Of a stretch of DNA of 64,000 nucleotides, positions 29,126 through 38,860 are shown piece after piece. Both the position numbers and the translations under genes were made by a program. A model generated the notes under the pieces. It did no database searches, had not been told where the DNA came from, and saw only the letters and a program-made list of their open reading frames with translations. The stretch is taken from positions 1 to 64,000 of the forward strand of contig CACKFK010000003.1 in NCBI GenBank assembly GCA_902599445.1. The letters run 5' to 3'. The DNA is from an uncultured Alphaproteobacteria bacterium. GTDB lineage: Bacteria; Pseudomonadota; Alphaproteobacteria; Rhodobacterales; Rhodobacteraceae. Position 1 is the stretch's first letter, and each line of letters begins with the position of its first letter.

Positions 29126-30226
29126 ATGAACTGGTTCTCCAGAAGAATGAATGAGCTTGTGGCGCAACCCAAGTTTCACACTCTAGTAAAGAAGATCCCC
29201 ATACTCAAAAGATTAGCAGCAAATGATGGTCGCAAAATTTATGATTTGGTTTCAGGTTTTGTCTATAGCCAAGTTCTGCTTGCAATGGTGGAACTTAGAC
29301 TGTTTAGATTTTTATTATCTGGGGAAAAGAGTATCAGGGAACTTGCTAACCATGGGAAAATTGACCCTCAAAAGATGCTTTTATTGTGCAATGCAGCTAG
29401 CGCTATTGGCTTGTTAAAAAGAAAACCAAACTCTTATTATGTTCTCACACGGCTTGGTGCTGCCATAGAAGGAGTACAAGGACTTGATGAAATGATACTC
29501 CATCACAAAATTTTTTATCGAGATTTACAAGACCCAGTGCGATTATTGAGGCAGGATTTTCAAACTGAGTTGAAGGATTTTTGGTCTTATGTGGGGAATA
29601 AGAAGAAAATTAATGAGGGGCAGGCATCCGTATATTCTAATTTGATGGGTACCTCTCAGTATATTGTAGCAGAGGAAACCCTGGATTTAGTTAACCTAAA
29701 AGGTTTCAGTCATTTAATTGATATTGGTGGCGGTAATGGAACCTTTTTGTCTCAAGTTAGGAGACGATATCCAAACCTTGCTTTAACTTTATTTGACTTA
29801 CCTAGCGTGACCAAAACAGCTCAAGACAATTTTAAAAATGATAGACTGATGGAGGGTGTTAACATAATTCCTGGCAACTTCATCGAGGATGAATTTCCAG
29901 TAGATGGCGATACAATTTTTTTTAATCGTGTTATGTATGATCATGATGATTCAATAGTTAGTTTGTTGCTCGGCAAAGCATTTGCAGCGCTTAAACCTGG
30001 AGGATGTGTTGTTATTTCTGAACCGATGGCTGGAGCTAAATTTCCAACCCGGTCAGGAGATGCTTATTTTGGTTTTTATACATTGGCTATGACATCTGGA
30101 AAACCTAGGAGCAAGCCCCAGCACTTTGAATTCCTGCGTGCTGCGGGGTTTAAAGGTATGGAAAACCTCAATAATATTAACAATTTTGTAACATCAGTAA
30201 TCGTTGCGAAAAAGCCACGTAAATAA
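29126..30226 (+). CDS. crtF: Hydroxyneurosporene/demethylspheroidene O-methyltransferase
   Basis: SAM methyltransferase LIDIGGGNGTFLSQVRRRYPNLALTLFDLP; position between crtE and bchC; start MNWFSRRMNE. Confidence 0.93.
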   Translation: MNWFSRRMNELVAQPKFHTLVKKIPILKRLAANDGRKIYDLVSGFVYSQVLLAMVELRLFRFLLSGEKSIRELANHGKIDPQKMLLLCNAASAIGLLKRKPNSYYVLTRLGAAIEGVQGLDEMILHHKIFYRDLQDPVRLLRQDFQTELKDFWSYVGNKKKINEGQASVYSNLMGTSQYIVAEETLDLVNLKGFSHLIDIGGGNGTFLSQVRRRYPNLALTLFDLPSVTKTAQDNFKNDRLMEGVNIIPGNFIEDEFPVDGDTIFFNRVMYDHDDSIVSLLLGKAFAALKPGGCVVISEPMAGAKFPTRSGDAYFGFYTLAMTSGKPRSKPQHFEFLRAAGFKGMENLNNINNFVTSVIVAKKPRK

Positions 30227-30240
30227 AAAGATCAGATTAG

Positions 30241-30258
30241 TGTAAACTTTTATTGACA
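30241..30258. promoter_or_regulatory. PpsR/CrtJ palindrome 1 upstream of bchC
   Basis: TGT-aaacttttattg-ACA; right half overlaps -35 TTGACA (30253-30258). Confidence 0.8.
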
Positions 30259-30280
30259 ATTAAAACTGTCAGGATAAAAT
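30253..30280 (+). promoter_or_regulatory. Sigma70-type promoter of bchC
   Basis: TTGACA - 16 nt - TAAAAT, embedded between and within two PpsR palindromes. Confidence 0.7.
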
Positions 30281-30284
30281 TACA
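30267..30284. promoter_or_regulatory. PpsR/CrtJ palindrome 2 upstream of bchC
   Basis: TGT-caggataaaatt-ACA, 8 nt after palindrome 1. Confidence 0.8.
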
Positions 30285-30342
30285 CTAGTTTTGGGGAGAG
30301 AATCTTCAAACGTATTGAGGCTTTTGAGGAAAGAAACGTAAA

Positions 30343-31287
30343 GTGAATACTAAAGCTGTGGTTATGACTAGTCCTGGTGAACTAGCAGTGCAAGAGGTTA
30401 ATTTGCGCGAGTGTCCTAGTGAGCACGTAATTGTGGATATTCACTATTCTGGTATTTCAACTGGAACAGAAAAGCTCTTTTGGAATGGCAAGATGCCACC
30501 ATTTCCAGGGATGGGATACCCTTTAATTCCAGGATACGAATCCGTGGGAGAAGTTGTGTCTGCTGGCAAAAGCACTGGTTTTAAACCAGGCGATTTTGTT
30601 TTCGTTCCTGGTGCAGACTGTTTTTCTGAACCTGTGAGAAGCTTATTTGGCGGGGCTGCAAAGCGCGTAAGTTCACCAGCTAAAAGACTCATAAAGATTG
30701 ATCGAGCTATGGGGGTAAATGGTGCACTTTTTGCACTTGCAGCCACTGCTAGACATGCCATTGCAGGCTTTGGTAATAAAATGCCTGAGGTCATTGTTGG
30801 GCACGGGGTGTTAGGGCGGCTACTAGCACGGTTTGTTGTTCTGGCAGGCGAAAAACCACCAGTCGTATGGGAAACTAATCCTCTGAGGCATGATGGGGCT
30901 GCTGGATATCAGGTTATACTACCGGACTGTGATGAGAGATCAGATTATGACTGCATATTTGATGCCAGTGGTGATTCAGGAATTTTGGACAAGCTAATTG
31001 GAAGAGTATGTAGGGGTGGAGAAATTGTGTTAGCTGGCTTTTATCCAGAAAGACTCAGTTTTGGTTTTCCTCAGGCTTTTATAAAGGAAGTATCAATGAG
31101 AGTATCTGCAGAATTCTTACCCGAGGACGTAGCCACTACTAAATTACTTATTGAAGATGGTTCTTTATCCTTTGACGGCTTGGTTAGTGATGTATTGCCA
31201 GTAAAAAAAGCAGCAGATGCCTACAATATCGCTTTTAATAAATCCGAATGTTTAAAAATGGTTCTGGATTGGAGGAATGCTGCATGA
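30343..31287 (+). CDS. bchC: Bacteriochlorophyllide a dehydrogenase (BchC)
   Basis: FSGISTGTEKLFWNGKMPPFPGMGYPLIPGYESVGEV-type N-terminus; GTG start; 5' of bchX. Confidence 0.96.
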   Translation: MNTKAVVMTSPGELAVQEVNLRECPSEHVIVDIHYSGISTGTEKLFWNGKMPPFPGMGYPLIPGYESVGEVVSAGKSTGFKPGDFVFVPGADCFSEPVRSLFGGAAKRVSSPAKRLIKIDRAMGVNGALFALAATARHAIAGFGNKMPEVIVGHGVLGRLLARFVVLAGEKPPVVWETNPLRHDGAAGYQVILPDCDERSDYDCIFDASGDSGILDKLIGRVCRGGEIVLAGFYPERLSFGFPQAFIKEVSMRVSAEFLPEDVATTKLLIEDGSLSFDGLVSDVLPVKKAADAYNIAFNKSECLKMVLDWRNAA

Positions 31288-32312
31288 CGACAGAGACAAT
31301 AAACGTAAAAGGCAATAACGTAAATCAGGCACTAGAAAAGCATCATGAAAGGCTGAAGTCTGAGGCAGGGGAGCCATTGCAAGAAATTAATACCTCGGAG
31401 CCGAAGAAAAAATGCCAGATAATCGCTATATATGGTAAGGGCGGTATAGGAAAATCCTTCACCTTAGCGAACTTAAGCTGCATGATGGCAGAGCAAGGTA
31501 AGCGCGTTCTACTCATTGGTTGTGATCCAAAATCAGATACGACTTCGCTTCTTTTTGAAGGTAAAGCTTGCCCCACGATTATAGAGACGTCAACGAAGAA
31601 AAAACTTGCTGGGGAAGAGGTTGCCATCGGTGATGTATGTTTCAAGAGAAATGGCGTATTTGCTATGGAACTTGGTGGTCCAGAAGTTGGACGAGGTTGT
31701 GGCGGACGAGGGATTATTCATGGTTTTGAACTCCTAGAAAAGTTAGGGTTTCATGATTGGGACTTTGACTATGTGCTCCTTGATTTCTTGGGAGATGTAG
31801 TATGTGGAGGGTTTGGTCTTCCTATAGCGAGAGACATGGCTCAAAAAGTAATTGTTGTAGCATCGAACGATCTCCAATCTCTCTATGTCGCGAACAATGT
31901 ATGCTCAGCAGTAGAATATTTTAGAAAATTAGGTGGAAGTGTTGGAGTTGCTGGAATCGTTATCAATAGAGACGATGGAACAGGGGAGGCAAAGGCCTTT
32001 GCCGAAACAGTAGGCATCCCGGTTTTAAGCACCATACCTGCTGATGATGACATAAGAAGAAAATCTGCTATGTACCAAATTATAGGCACCAAAGAAAGTC
32101 AGTGGGGATCTCTGTTCGAGGTCTTAGCTGAGAACGTGGCAGAGGCGCCACCAGTGCGGCCAAAAACTCTAAATCAAGACGAGCTTTTAGGTTTGTTTGA
32201 TGCGGGTGAAACAGGAGCAGCATTCACTTTAGAGCCAGCTACAGATGCGGATATGCGCGGTAAATTTTCAAAACCAAAAGAATCTCTTGAGGTTGTTTAT
32301 GATGAAGTTTGA
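31284..32312 (+). CDS. bchX: Chlorophyllide a reductase iron protein subunit X
   Basis: [47 protein letters not shown] overlap with bchC stop. Confidence 0.97.
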   Translation: MTTETINVKGNNVNQALEKHHERLKSEAGEPLQEINTSEPKKKCQIIAIYGKGGIGKSFTLANLSCMMAEQGKRVLLIGCDPKSDTTSLLFEGKACPTIIETSTKKKLAGEEVAIGDVCFKRNGVFAMELGGPEVGRGCGGRGIIHGFELLEKLGFHDWDFDYVLLDFLGDVVCGGFGLPIARDMAQKVIVVASNDLQSLYVANNVCSAVEYFRKLGGSVGVAGIVINRDDGTGEAKAFAETVGIPVLSTIPADDDIRRKSAMYQIIGTKESQWGSLFEVLAENVAEAPPVRPKTLNQDELLGLFDAGETGAAFTLEPATDADMRGKFSKPKESLEVVYDEV

Positions 32313-32336
32313 ATTGAAGATTTTGGGAAGAAACGT

Positions 32337-33911
32337 ATGAAGTCCGGGGCTCAATATGAAGAAGCTGATAGAGCTGATGTTATGGATGCCCTAGTAGATT
32401 CTAAAACTAAGGAACAGGGCCAAAAAAAGCCTGATGACGAATCAGGTTGCCACGCTGGGAAAGCAAAAATGTTGGATGCAGCTAAGGCAGCTGGTAAATC
32501 AGAACTACTAGAGAAGTTTAAGAAAGATTACCCTTTAGGCCCTCATGATAAACCACAGAGCATGTGTCCAGCTTTTGGCTCACTAAGGGTGGGGCTGCGT
32601 ATGCGTCGAGTTGCAACAGTATTATCTGGGTCTGCCTGCTGTGTTTATGGGTTAACCTTCGTTTCTCATTTTTATGGGGCAAGAAGATCGGTGGGTTATG
32701 TACCTTTTAGCTCTGAGACTTTGGTTTCGGGAAAACTGTTTGAGGATATTCGCGAATCTGTTCATGCGATGGCTGATCCTAGTAAATATGATGCCATTGT
32801 CGTTACAAACCTATGTGTGCCGACGGCTTCAGGTGTCCCATTGAGATTACTTCCAAATGAAATAAATGGGGTAAGAATAATTGGTATTGATGTTCCCGGT
32901 TTTGGAATTCCGACTCATGCTGAAGCAAAGGATGTGCTTGCAGGTGCGATGCTCAATTACGCACGAATGGAAGCTGAAAAAGGGCCTGTTGCCAGACCTC
33001 TTTCTGGAACTTCGGATAGACCAACTGTGGGCTTGTTAGGGGAAATGTTTCCCGCAGATCCCGTTGCAATCGGTGGGTTATTAGAGCCATTAGGTTTAGC
33101 GGCTGGCCCCGTAATCCCATGTAGAGAGTGGCGGGAGTTATATGGAGCATTAGATTCTTCCTTGGTGGCAGCAATTCATCCATTTTATACGTCAGCAATT
33201 AGGGAATTTCAGGCAGCTGGGCGTGCCGTTATTGGATCAGCACCAGTAGGATGTGACGGAGTTGATACATGGCTTACGTCTGTTGCCGAAGCGTTTGATG
33301 TGAAAAGAAAGACATTAGAAGAATGCAAGAATAAGTTTTTGCCCAAAATAAGCAGTGCTCTTAAAGAGAATAAAGTAGAGGGAACAATTACTCTGTCTGG
33401 CTATGAAGGCTCTGAGCTGTTGGTAGCACGTTTGTTAGTGGAGAGTGGTGCTAAGGTTCCTTATGTGGGAACGGCTTGTCCAAAGACCCAATGGTCTGAA
33501 CCTGACAGGGAATGGTTAGAAGCAAATGGGACTGAGATAAAATATAGAGCAAGTCTGGAAGACGATTGCGCTGCGATGGAAGGTATTAAGCCCGATTTAG
33601 CTATTGGAACAACCCCTGTGGTGCAAAAGGCCAAAGAAAAGGGAATTCCTTCTTTATATTTTACAAACCTAATTTCTGCCCGACCCCTTATGGGCGTAGC
33701 TGGTGCGGGAAGTTTGGCGCAAGTTGTTAATGCAGCAATGAAAAATAAAAAACGAATGGCTACTATGCGGGAGTTTTTTGAAGGAGTAGGTTCCGACGAC
33801 ACAGCTGGAATTTGGGAGAAAACTCCAAACATTAAACCACAATTTCGAGAGCATAATTTAAAAAAATTAGAAAAAAAGAAAAGAGCCGAAAAAGCGGCGG
33901 AGATGATTTAA
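32337..33911 (+). CDS. bchY: Chlorophyllide a reductase subunit Y
   Basis: [50 protein letters not shown]. Confidence 0.97.
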   Translation: MKSGAQYEEADRADVMDALVDSKTKEQGQKKPDDESGCHAGKAKMLDAAKAAGKSELLEKFKKDYPLGPHDKPQSMCPAFGSLRVGLRMRRVATVLSGSACCVYGLTFVSHFYGARRSVGYVPFSSETLVSGKLFEDIRESVHAMADPSKYDAIVVTNLCVPTASGVPLRLLPNEINGVRIIGIDVPGFGIPTHAEAKDVLAGAMLNYARMEAEKGPVARPLSGTSDRPTVGLLGEMFPADPVAIGGLLEPLGLAAGPVIPCREWRELYGALDSSLVAAIHPFYTSAIREFQAAGRAVIGSAPVGCDGVDTWLTSVAEAFDVKRKTLEECKNKFLPKISSALKENKVEGTITLSGYEGSELLVARLLVESGAKVPYVGTACPKTQWSEPDREWLEANGTEIKYRASLEDDCAAMEGIKPDLAIGTTPVVQKAKEKGIPSLYFTNLISARPLMGVAGAGSLAQVVNAAMKNKKRMATMREFFEGVGSDDTAGIWEKTPNIKPQFREHNLKKLEKKKRAEKAAEMI

Positions 33912-35368
33912 TGCTGATACAGGATCATGACAGAGCGGGAGGATATTGGGGATCAGTATACGCATTCTGTGCTGTGAAAGGTTTGCAAGTTGTCATTGAT
34001 GGTCCTGTTGGCTGTGAGAATTTACCAGTTACTTCAGTTTTACATTACACAGATGGTTTACCACCCCATGAATTACCAATAGTAGTTACGGGGCTAGGTG
34101 AGGAGGAATTAGGTAGAGAAGGTACAGAAGGTTCGATGAAAAGGGCCTGGGGTGCTCTAGACCCTGCACTACCTGCAGTGGTGGTGACTGGCTCAATAGC
34201 TGAGATGATAGGTGGTGGCGTTACTCCACAAGGCACCAATATCCAAAGGTTTCTTCCGCGTACAATAGATGAAGATCAATGGCAATCTGCTGATAGGGCA
34301 ATGACTTGGCTTTTCACTAACTTTGGTCAAACAAAGGGGAGAATGCCACGAGAGGCCAAAAGAGAGGAAGGAGCTAAGCCAAGAGTTAATATTTTAGGAC
34401 CTATGTATGGCACTTTCAATATGCCATCCGACTTAGCTGAGATAAGGCGTTTGGTCGAAGGTATTGGTGCTGAAATTAACATGATTTTACCACTAGGAAG
34501 TCATTTAGCGGATATGAATAAGCTGGTAAATGCTGATGTTAACGTGGTTATGTATAGAGAATTTGGCCGAGGATTAGCTGAGGTTTTGAATAAGCCTTAC
34601 TTACAGGCACCAATAGGAATTGATTCTACAACAAAGTTTTTAAGAAAATTAGGGGAACTTTTAGAACTCGATCCAGAGGAATTTATAGAGCAAGAAAAGC
34701 ATTCTACAATTAAACCAGTTTGGGATTTATGGCGCTCAGTAACGCAGGATTTTTTTGCAACAGCTAGCTTTGGAATAGTTGCCAATGAAACTTATACGCG
34801 GGGGATACAAAATTTCCTCGAAAATGACTTAGGATTGCCTTGCGGTTTTGCGGTCTCTCGTTGTGCTGGAAAAAAAACTGATAATGATGAAGTGAGGTCC
34901 CTTATGAAGGAGAAGCGACCGCTCATTGTTTTAGGTTCAATAAACGAAAAGATGTATCTGGCAGAGCTGAAAAAGGGTTTTGGTCCTAGCCCGGCATTTA
35001 TCCCAGCAAGTTTCCCAGGTGCAGCAATACGCAGAGCTACTGGAACACCCATGATGGGGTATGCCGGAGCCACATACCTATTGCAAGAGGTATGTAACGG
35101 ACTTTTTGATGCGTTATTTCATATTTTGCCGTTAGGGAGCGAAATGGATTCAGTGGACGCTACCCCCACAAATTTGAAACGTGATTTTCCATGGGATCCG
35201 GAGGCACAAGAACTGCTAGATAAAATAGTAGAAGAACATCCCATTCTTACAAGAATTTCAGCAGCAAAAACACTTAAAGATGAAGCCGAACGGTCAGCCT
35301 TGGCCGGTGGAGATGATCGCGTAGTAGTTGAGACGGTCGAAGCACTTAAGAAAAAGATGGATAGATAA
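33911..35368 (+). CDS. bchZ: Chlorophyllide a reductase subunit Z
   Basis: [57 protein letters not shown]. Confidence 0.97.
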   Translation: MLIQDHDRAGGYWGSVYAFCAVKGLQVVIDGPVGCENLPVTSVLHYTDGLPPHELPIVVTGLGEEELGREGTEGSMKRAWGALDPALPAVVVTGSIAEMIGGGVTPQGTNIQRFLPRTIDEDQWQSADRAMTWLFTNFGQTKGRMPREAKREEGAKPRVNILGPMYGTFNMPSDLAEIRRLVEGIGAEINMILPLGSHLADMNKLVNADVNVVMYREFGRGLAEVLNKPYLQAPIGIDSTTKFLRKLGELLELDPEEFIEQEKHSTIKPVWDLWRSVTQDFFATASFGIVANETYTRGIQNFLENDLGLPCGFAVSRCAGKKTDNDEVRSLMKEKRPLIVLGSINEKMYLAELKKGFGPSPAFIPASFPGAAIRRATGTPMMGYAGATYLLQEVCNGLFDALFHILPLGSEMDSVDATPTNLKRDFPWDPEAQELLDKIVEEHPILTRISAAKTLKDEAERSALAGGDDRVVVETVEALKKKMDR

Positions 35369-35393
35369 TATTATTTAACTTGGAGAAAGAACT

Positions 35394-35633
35394 ATGATGA
35401 AACAAACGGTAGCAAAGACTTTTAGTGTTTCCCAATACAGGAAAACAATAAAACTTGAGTACAGAATTTATTTTGCTTTGATTTTTGTCATTTCAATCCC
35501 ATTGGCAACATTTTCTTGGTCGCTCCATTTTTTGATAAAAGGGTTCAATCAGAAAGGTGAGCAGAATGAAGGAATTTTAAAACGGGCTTGGGGTCACGCA
35601 CAGGTGATCACCCCAATGATTTTTACCGCATGA
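35394..35633 (+). CDS. pufQ: PufQ, puf operon bacteriochlorophyll-related membrane protein
   Basis: Small single-TM ORF (EYRIYFALIFVISIPLATFSW) between bchZ and pufB. Confidence 0.8.
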   Translation: MMKQTVAKTFSVSQYRKTIKLEYRIYFALIFVISIPLATFSWSLHFLIKGFNQKGEQNEGILKRAWGHAQVITPMIFTA

Positions 35634-35753
35634 GTGCGGTTAACGAAATTCGGCTAATTAGTTTTGGTCGAATAATTCTGGACCATGAAGGTTCAGGAAT
35701 ATCAACCCTGCGGGTGACCGTGGGATCAGTCGAAACAATCCGGAGGATTTAAC

Positions 35754-35918
35754 ATGGCTGGAAGTAATGACCTGTCTTTGTCAGGTTTAACAGAAGATCA
35801 AGCACAAGAGCTTCATAGTGTTTATATGAGTGGTCTATGGACATTCACATTAATGTGTGTCCTCGCGCATATTGCAACATGGATCTGGCGTCCTTGGTTT
35901 ACTTCGTTTGGTGGTTAA
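35754..35918 (+). CDS. pufB: Light-harvesting complex 1 beta chain
   Basis: Not in supplied ORF track. Read directly: [54 protein letters not shown]; BChl-ligand His in [14 protein letters not shown] ggagga. Confidence 0.97.
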   Translation: MAGSNDLSLSGLTEDQAQELHSVYMSGLWTFTLMCVLAHIATWIWRPWFTSFGG

Positions 35919-35930
35919 AGGAGAAATAAC

Positions 35931-36083
35931 ATGAGTCAATTTTACAAAATATGGCTGATTTTTGATCCACGAAGAGTTTTCGTGGCTCAGGGTGTATTTC
36001 TCTTTTTATTAGCGTCTCTAATTCATTTAGTGTTGCTAAGTACACCTCACTTTAATTGGTTTGCACAGGCTGCAGGTGGTTAA
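35931..36083 (+). CDS. pufA: Light-harvesting complex 1 alpha chain
   Basis: Not in supplied ORF track. Read directly: [50 protein letters not shown]. Confidence 0.97.
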   Translation: MSQFYKIWLIFDPRRVFVAQGVFLFLLASLIHLVLLSTPHFNWFAQAAGG

Positions 36084-36112
36084 GCCGCTCTAGCTGAGAC
36101 CAATTAAGAAAC

Positions 36113-36153
36113 GCCGTGGGCGGGCTTTCCCCCCAAACTAACCCGCCCACGGC
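36113..36153 (+). terminator. pufA-pufL intercistronic hairpin (attenuator / mRNA stabiliser type)
   Basis: GCCGTGGGCGGG (36113-36124) pairs perfectly with CCCGCCCACGGC (36142-36153); no long U tract follows. Confidence 0.85.
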
Positions 36154-36208
36154 AAATAAGGGTTTTTGACTTGAATGTAAATAAAGAATTTTAATAGGAG
36201 GTCACGAG

Positions 36209-37054
36209 ATGGCATTACTCAGTTTTGAGCGAAAGTATCGTGTTCCCGGAGGCACCCTCATAGGTCGTGATCTATTTGATTTTTGGGTGGGGCCATTTTA
36301 TGTGGGCTTTTTTGGTTTAATGACGGTATTTTTTGCCTCATTAGGTACTCTGCTAATTTTATGGGGAGCTGCCCAACAGGGAACTTGGAATCCTTTCCTT
36401 ATAAGTATTAATCCGCCAGCCATAGAGTATGGGCTTAGCTTTGCTCCACTCCATGACGGTGGTTTATGGCAAATCATTACAATATGTGCACATGGGGCTT
36501 TTATAGCCTGGCTGTTGAGAGAGATTGAGATCTGTAGAAAGCTAGGTATAGGTTTTCACGTTCCGGTAGCTTTCGGTGTGGCCATATTTGCGTATACTTC
36601 GTTGGTCGTAATCAGACCAATTTTGATGGGTGCCTGGGGGCATGCTTTCCCATATGGGATATTCTCCCATTTAGACTGGGTTTCTTATACGGGATATCAG
36701 TACGGCAATTTTCACTATAATCCTGTACACATGCTAGCAGTCAGCCTGTTTTTTACGACGACTTTGGCTTTATCTCTGCATGGTGGATTAATACTCTCAG
36801 CTGCCAACCCTGAGGAAGGGGAGGAAGCTAAGACACCAGATCACGAAGACACTTATTTTAGGGATTTCATTGGGTATTCTATTGGAACTCTTGGTATTCA
36901 CCGGCTAGGCCTTTTACTCGCTGTAAATGCGGCTTTTTGGTCAGCAATATGCATCTTAATCTCAGGACCGGCTTGGATATGGCCTGAAGGAGCAAGTTGG
37001 ATAGATTGGTGGGAATGGTGGCCACGTTTGACAACGTTTAGTGCTGGAGGTTAA
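36209..37054 (+). CDS. pufL: Photosynthetic reaction centre subunit L
   Basis: [36 protein letters not shown]. Confidence 0.98.
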   Translation: MALLSFERKYRVPGGTLIGRDLFDFWVGPFYVGFFGLMTVFFASLGTLLILWGAAQQGTWNPFLISINPPAIEYGLSFAPLHDGGLWQIITICAHGAFIAWLLREIEICRKLGIGFHVPVAFGVAIFAYTSLVVIRPILMGAWGHAFPYGIFSHLDWVSYTGYQYGNFHYNPVHMLAVSLFFTTTLALSLHGGLILSAANPEEGEEAKTPDHEDTYFRDFIGYSIGTLGIHRLGLLLAVNAAFWSAICILISGPAWIWPEGASWIDWWEWWPRLTTFSAGG

Positions 37055-37056
37055 AA

Positions 37057-38019
37057 ATGGCAGAATATCAAAATATTTTTACTCAGGTGCAGGTTAAAGG
37101 TCCGCCTGAGTTAGGAATTGATGAGCGTGGAGTTCTTACTGCGGAAAGAACTGACGCCACTCGTAATAATACTCTAGTGGGTAGGTTAGGAAATGCTCAA
37201 TTAGGGCCAATCCATTTGGGAATGTTTGGGGTAGTCTCTATATATTTGTTCGCGGTTTGGTTCATGATCGTGGGATTTGGGATGCTGCAGAGTGTAGATT
37301 ATAACTTTGCCGAGTTCTTTCAAAGATTGTTCTGGCTGTCCCTTGATCCACCACTGGAAGAGCATGGATTATCATTTCCGCCATTGAATGAAGGTGGCCT
37401 CTACATGATAGCCAGCATGTGTTTACTTTTGTCGGTCCTGAGTTGGTGGGTGCGTTCCTACCTCAGAGCCCATGAGCTAGGTATGGGAAAGCATATATGT
37501 TGGGCATTTGCAGCAGCTATCTGGTTATTTTTGTGCTTAGGCCTGTTTAGGCCGCTAGCAATGGGTTCATGGTCAGAAATGGTGCCTTACGGAATATTTC
37601 CACATCTCGATTGGACTAATTATTTTTCTTTGAACTATGGAAACCTATTTTACAATCCATTTCATGCACTCTGTATCGCGTTCTTGTATGGCTCAGCCTT
37701 ACTTTTTGCGATGCATGGAGCCACTATACTCGCAGTATCTAGGTTAGGTGGTGACAGGGAACTGGAGCAAATCTACGACCGGGGTACAGCATCAGAACGT
37801 GCAGCTCTTTTTTGGAGATGGACGATGGGTTTCAATGCTTCGATGGAAGGTATCCACAGATGGGCATGGTGGTTCGCTGTATTAGTTCCGATAACAGGTG
37901 GAATTGGAATAATTCTAACTGGAACGGTTGTGGATGATTGGCGATATTGGGCAATTGAACACGGTTTTGCTACGGAAGTACCTTATTCCGTCCCAGAATC
38001 CTCTCTAATTAAGGAGTAA
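37057..38019 (+). CDS. pufM: Photosynthetic reaction centre subunit M
   Basis: [20 protein letters not shown]...[31 protein letters not shown]. Confidence 0.98.
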   Translation: MAEYQNIFTQVQVKGPPELGIDERGVLTAERTDATRNNTLVGRLGNAQLGPIHLGMFGVVSIYLFAVWFMIVGFGMLQSVDYNFAEFFQRLFWLSLDPPLEEHGLSFPPLNEGGLYMIASMCLLLSVLSWWVRSYLRAHELGMGKHICWAFAAAIWLFLCLGLFRPLAMGSWSEMVPYGIFPHLDWTNYFSLNYGNLFYNPFHALCIAFLYGSALLFAMHGATILAVSRLGGDRELEQIYDRGTASERAALFWRWTMGFNASMEGIHRWAWWFAVLVPITGGIGIILTGTVVDDWRYWAIEHGFATEVPYSVPESSLIKE

Positions 38020-38024
38020 TAGTA

Positions 38025-38780
38025 ATGGAATTATTTTTTTCGAATTTCGACTTAGCTCAATTATGTCTGTATTTATTTTGGGTCTTCTTTATAGGATTAG
38101 TCATATATTTACAGAAAGAGAATAATAGGGAGGGATTCCCTTTAGAAACAGAGGCTGGTGATATGGCTTTTAGTCAAGGTCCGTATCCGCCTACAAAACC
38201 AAAAACATTTAAATTACCGCATGGACGTGGTGAGGTAACTGTCCCTAATGGCAATGGCGACACCAGAAAACTAAATTTAGAGATCAAGAATGTTGCTAAC
38301 GGGTCGCCTTTATATCCTACCGGAGACCCAATGGATGATGGAGTCGGAGCCGCTGCTTGGGCAGAACGGAGAGATGTCCCAGAGTTAGATGCTCATGGAA
38401 AGCCAAAAATCCGCCCTATGTCAGATCTAAAAGGTTTTGATGTTTCTGCGGGTCGCGATCCCAGGGGCATGAGCGTGGTATCTGCTGATAGATTAGTAGT
38501 TGGAAAAGTTAAAGATATGTGGATAGATGTTCCAGAACAACTTGTTCGCTACTTAGAAATTGAGCTTACGGATGGTTCTAATCGACTACTACCGATGCCA
38601 CTTTCAAAAATTAATCAAAAATCAGTTGACGTCCATGCCTTATATGGCAAGCATTTTCCCAAGGTGCCTAAAAATAAGAAGGCCAAGGAGGTCACCATGC
38701 TTGAGGAAGAGAAAATTAGTGCATATTATACAGGCGGAAAGCTATATGCTTCCTATGATCGCTTAGTATCGCCAGTATAA
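38025..38780 (+). CDS. puhA: Photosynthetic reaction centre subunit H
   Basis: Single N-terminal TM (LCLYLFWVFFIGLVIYLQKENNREGFPLE), PRC-barrel type C-terminus VVGKVKDMWIDVPEQLVRYLEIEL; ITAYYTGG-like motif KISAYYTGGKLYA. Confidence 0.97.
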   Translation: MELFFSNFDLAQLCLYLFWVFFIGLVIYLQKENNREGFPLETEAGDMAFSQGPYPPTKPKTFKLPHGRGEVTVPNGNGDTRKLNLEIKNVANGSPLYPTGDPMDDGVGAAAWAERRDVPELDAHGKPKIRPMSDLKGFDVSAGRDPRGMSVVSADRLVVGKVKDMWIDVPEQLVRYLEIELTDGSNRLLPMPLSKINQKSVDVHALYGKHFPKVPKNKKAKEVTMLEEEKISAYYTGGKLYASYDRLVSPV

Positions 38781-38792
38781 TTGAAAATAATT

Positions 38793-38845
38793 AAACAGTG
38801 GTGAAGGGGATGAACTTCCTAATGCTCTTCGCCACTGTTTTTTTT
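38793..38845 (+). terminator. Rho-independent terminator after puhA
   Basis: AAACAGTGGTGAAG ... CTTCGCCACTGTTT followed by TTTTT; 14-bp stem with one G-T wobble. Confidence 0.88.
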
Positions 38846-38860
38846 CCTTAAGGAATCAGT

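Noticed and set aside
30444-30794. Antisense ORF inside bchC (and similar long antisense ORFs, e.g. 40066-40482, 48716-49183, 53006-53323)
   Set aside because: Fully opposite to strongly identified coding genes; composition is that of a reverse-frame shadow and no recognisable motifs or SD sites.
35634-35753. Possible regulatory RNA between pufQ and pufB (short inverted repeat TGGTC...GACCA and GC-rich patch)
   Set aside because: Stem only about 5 bp; not enough to call a structured RNA without covariation.
38025-38780. Possibility that the ORF after pufM is a PufC or PufX analogue rather than PuhA
   Set aside because: No CXXCH haem motifs; single N-terminal TM followed by the typical RC-H cytoplasmic domain (VVGKVKDMWIDVPEQLVRYLEIEL, ISAYYTGGKLYASYDR).
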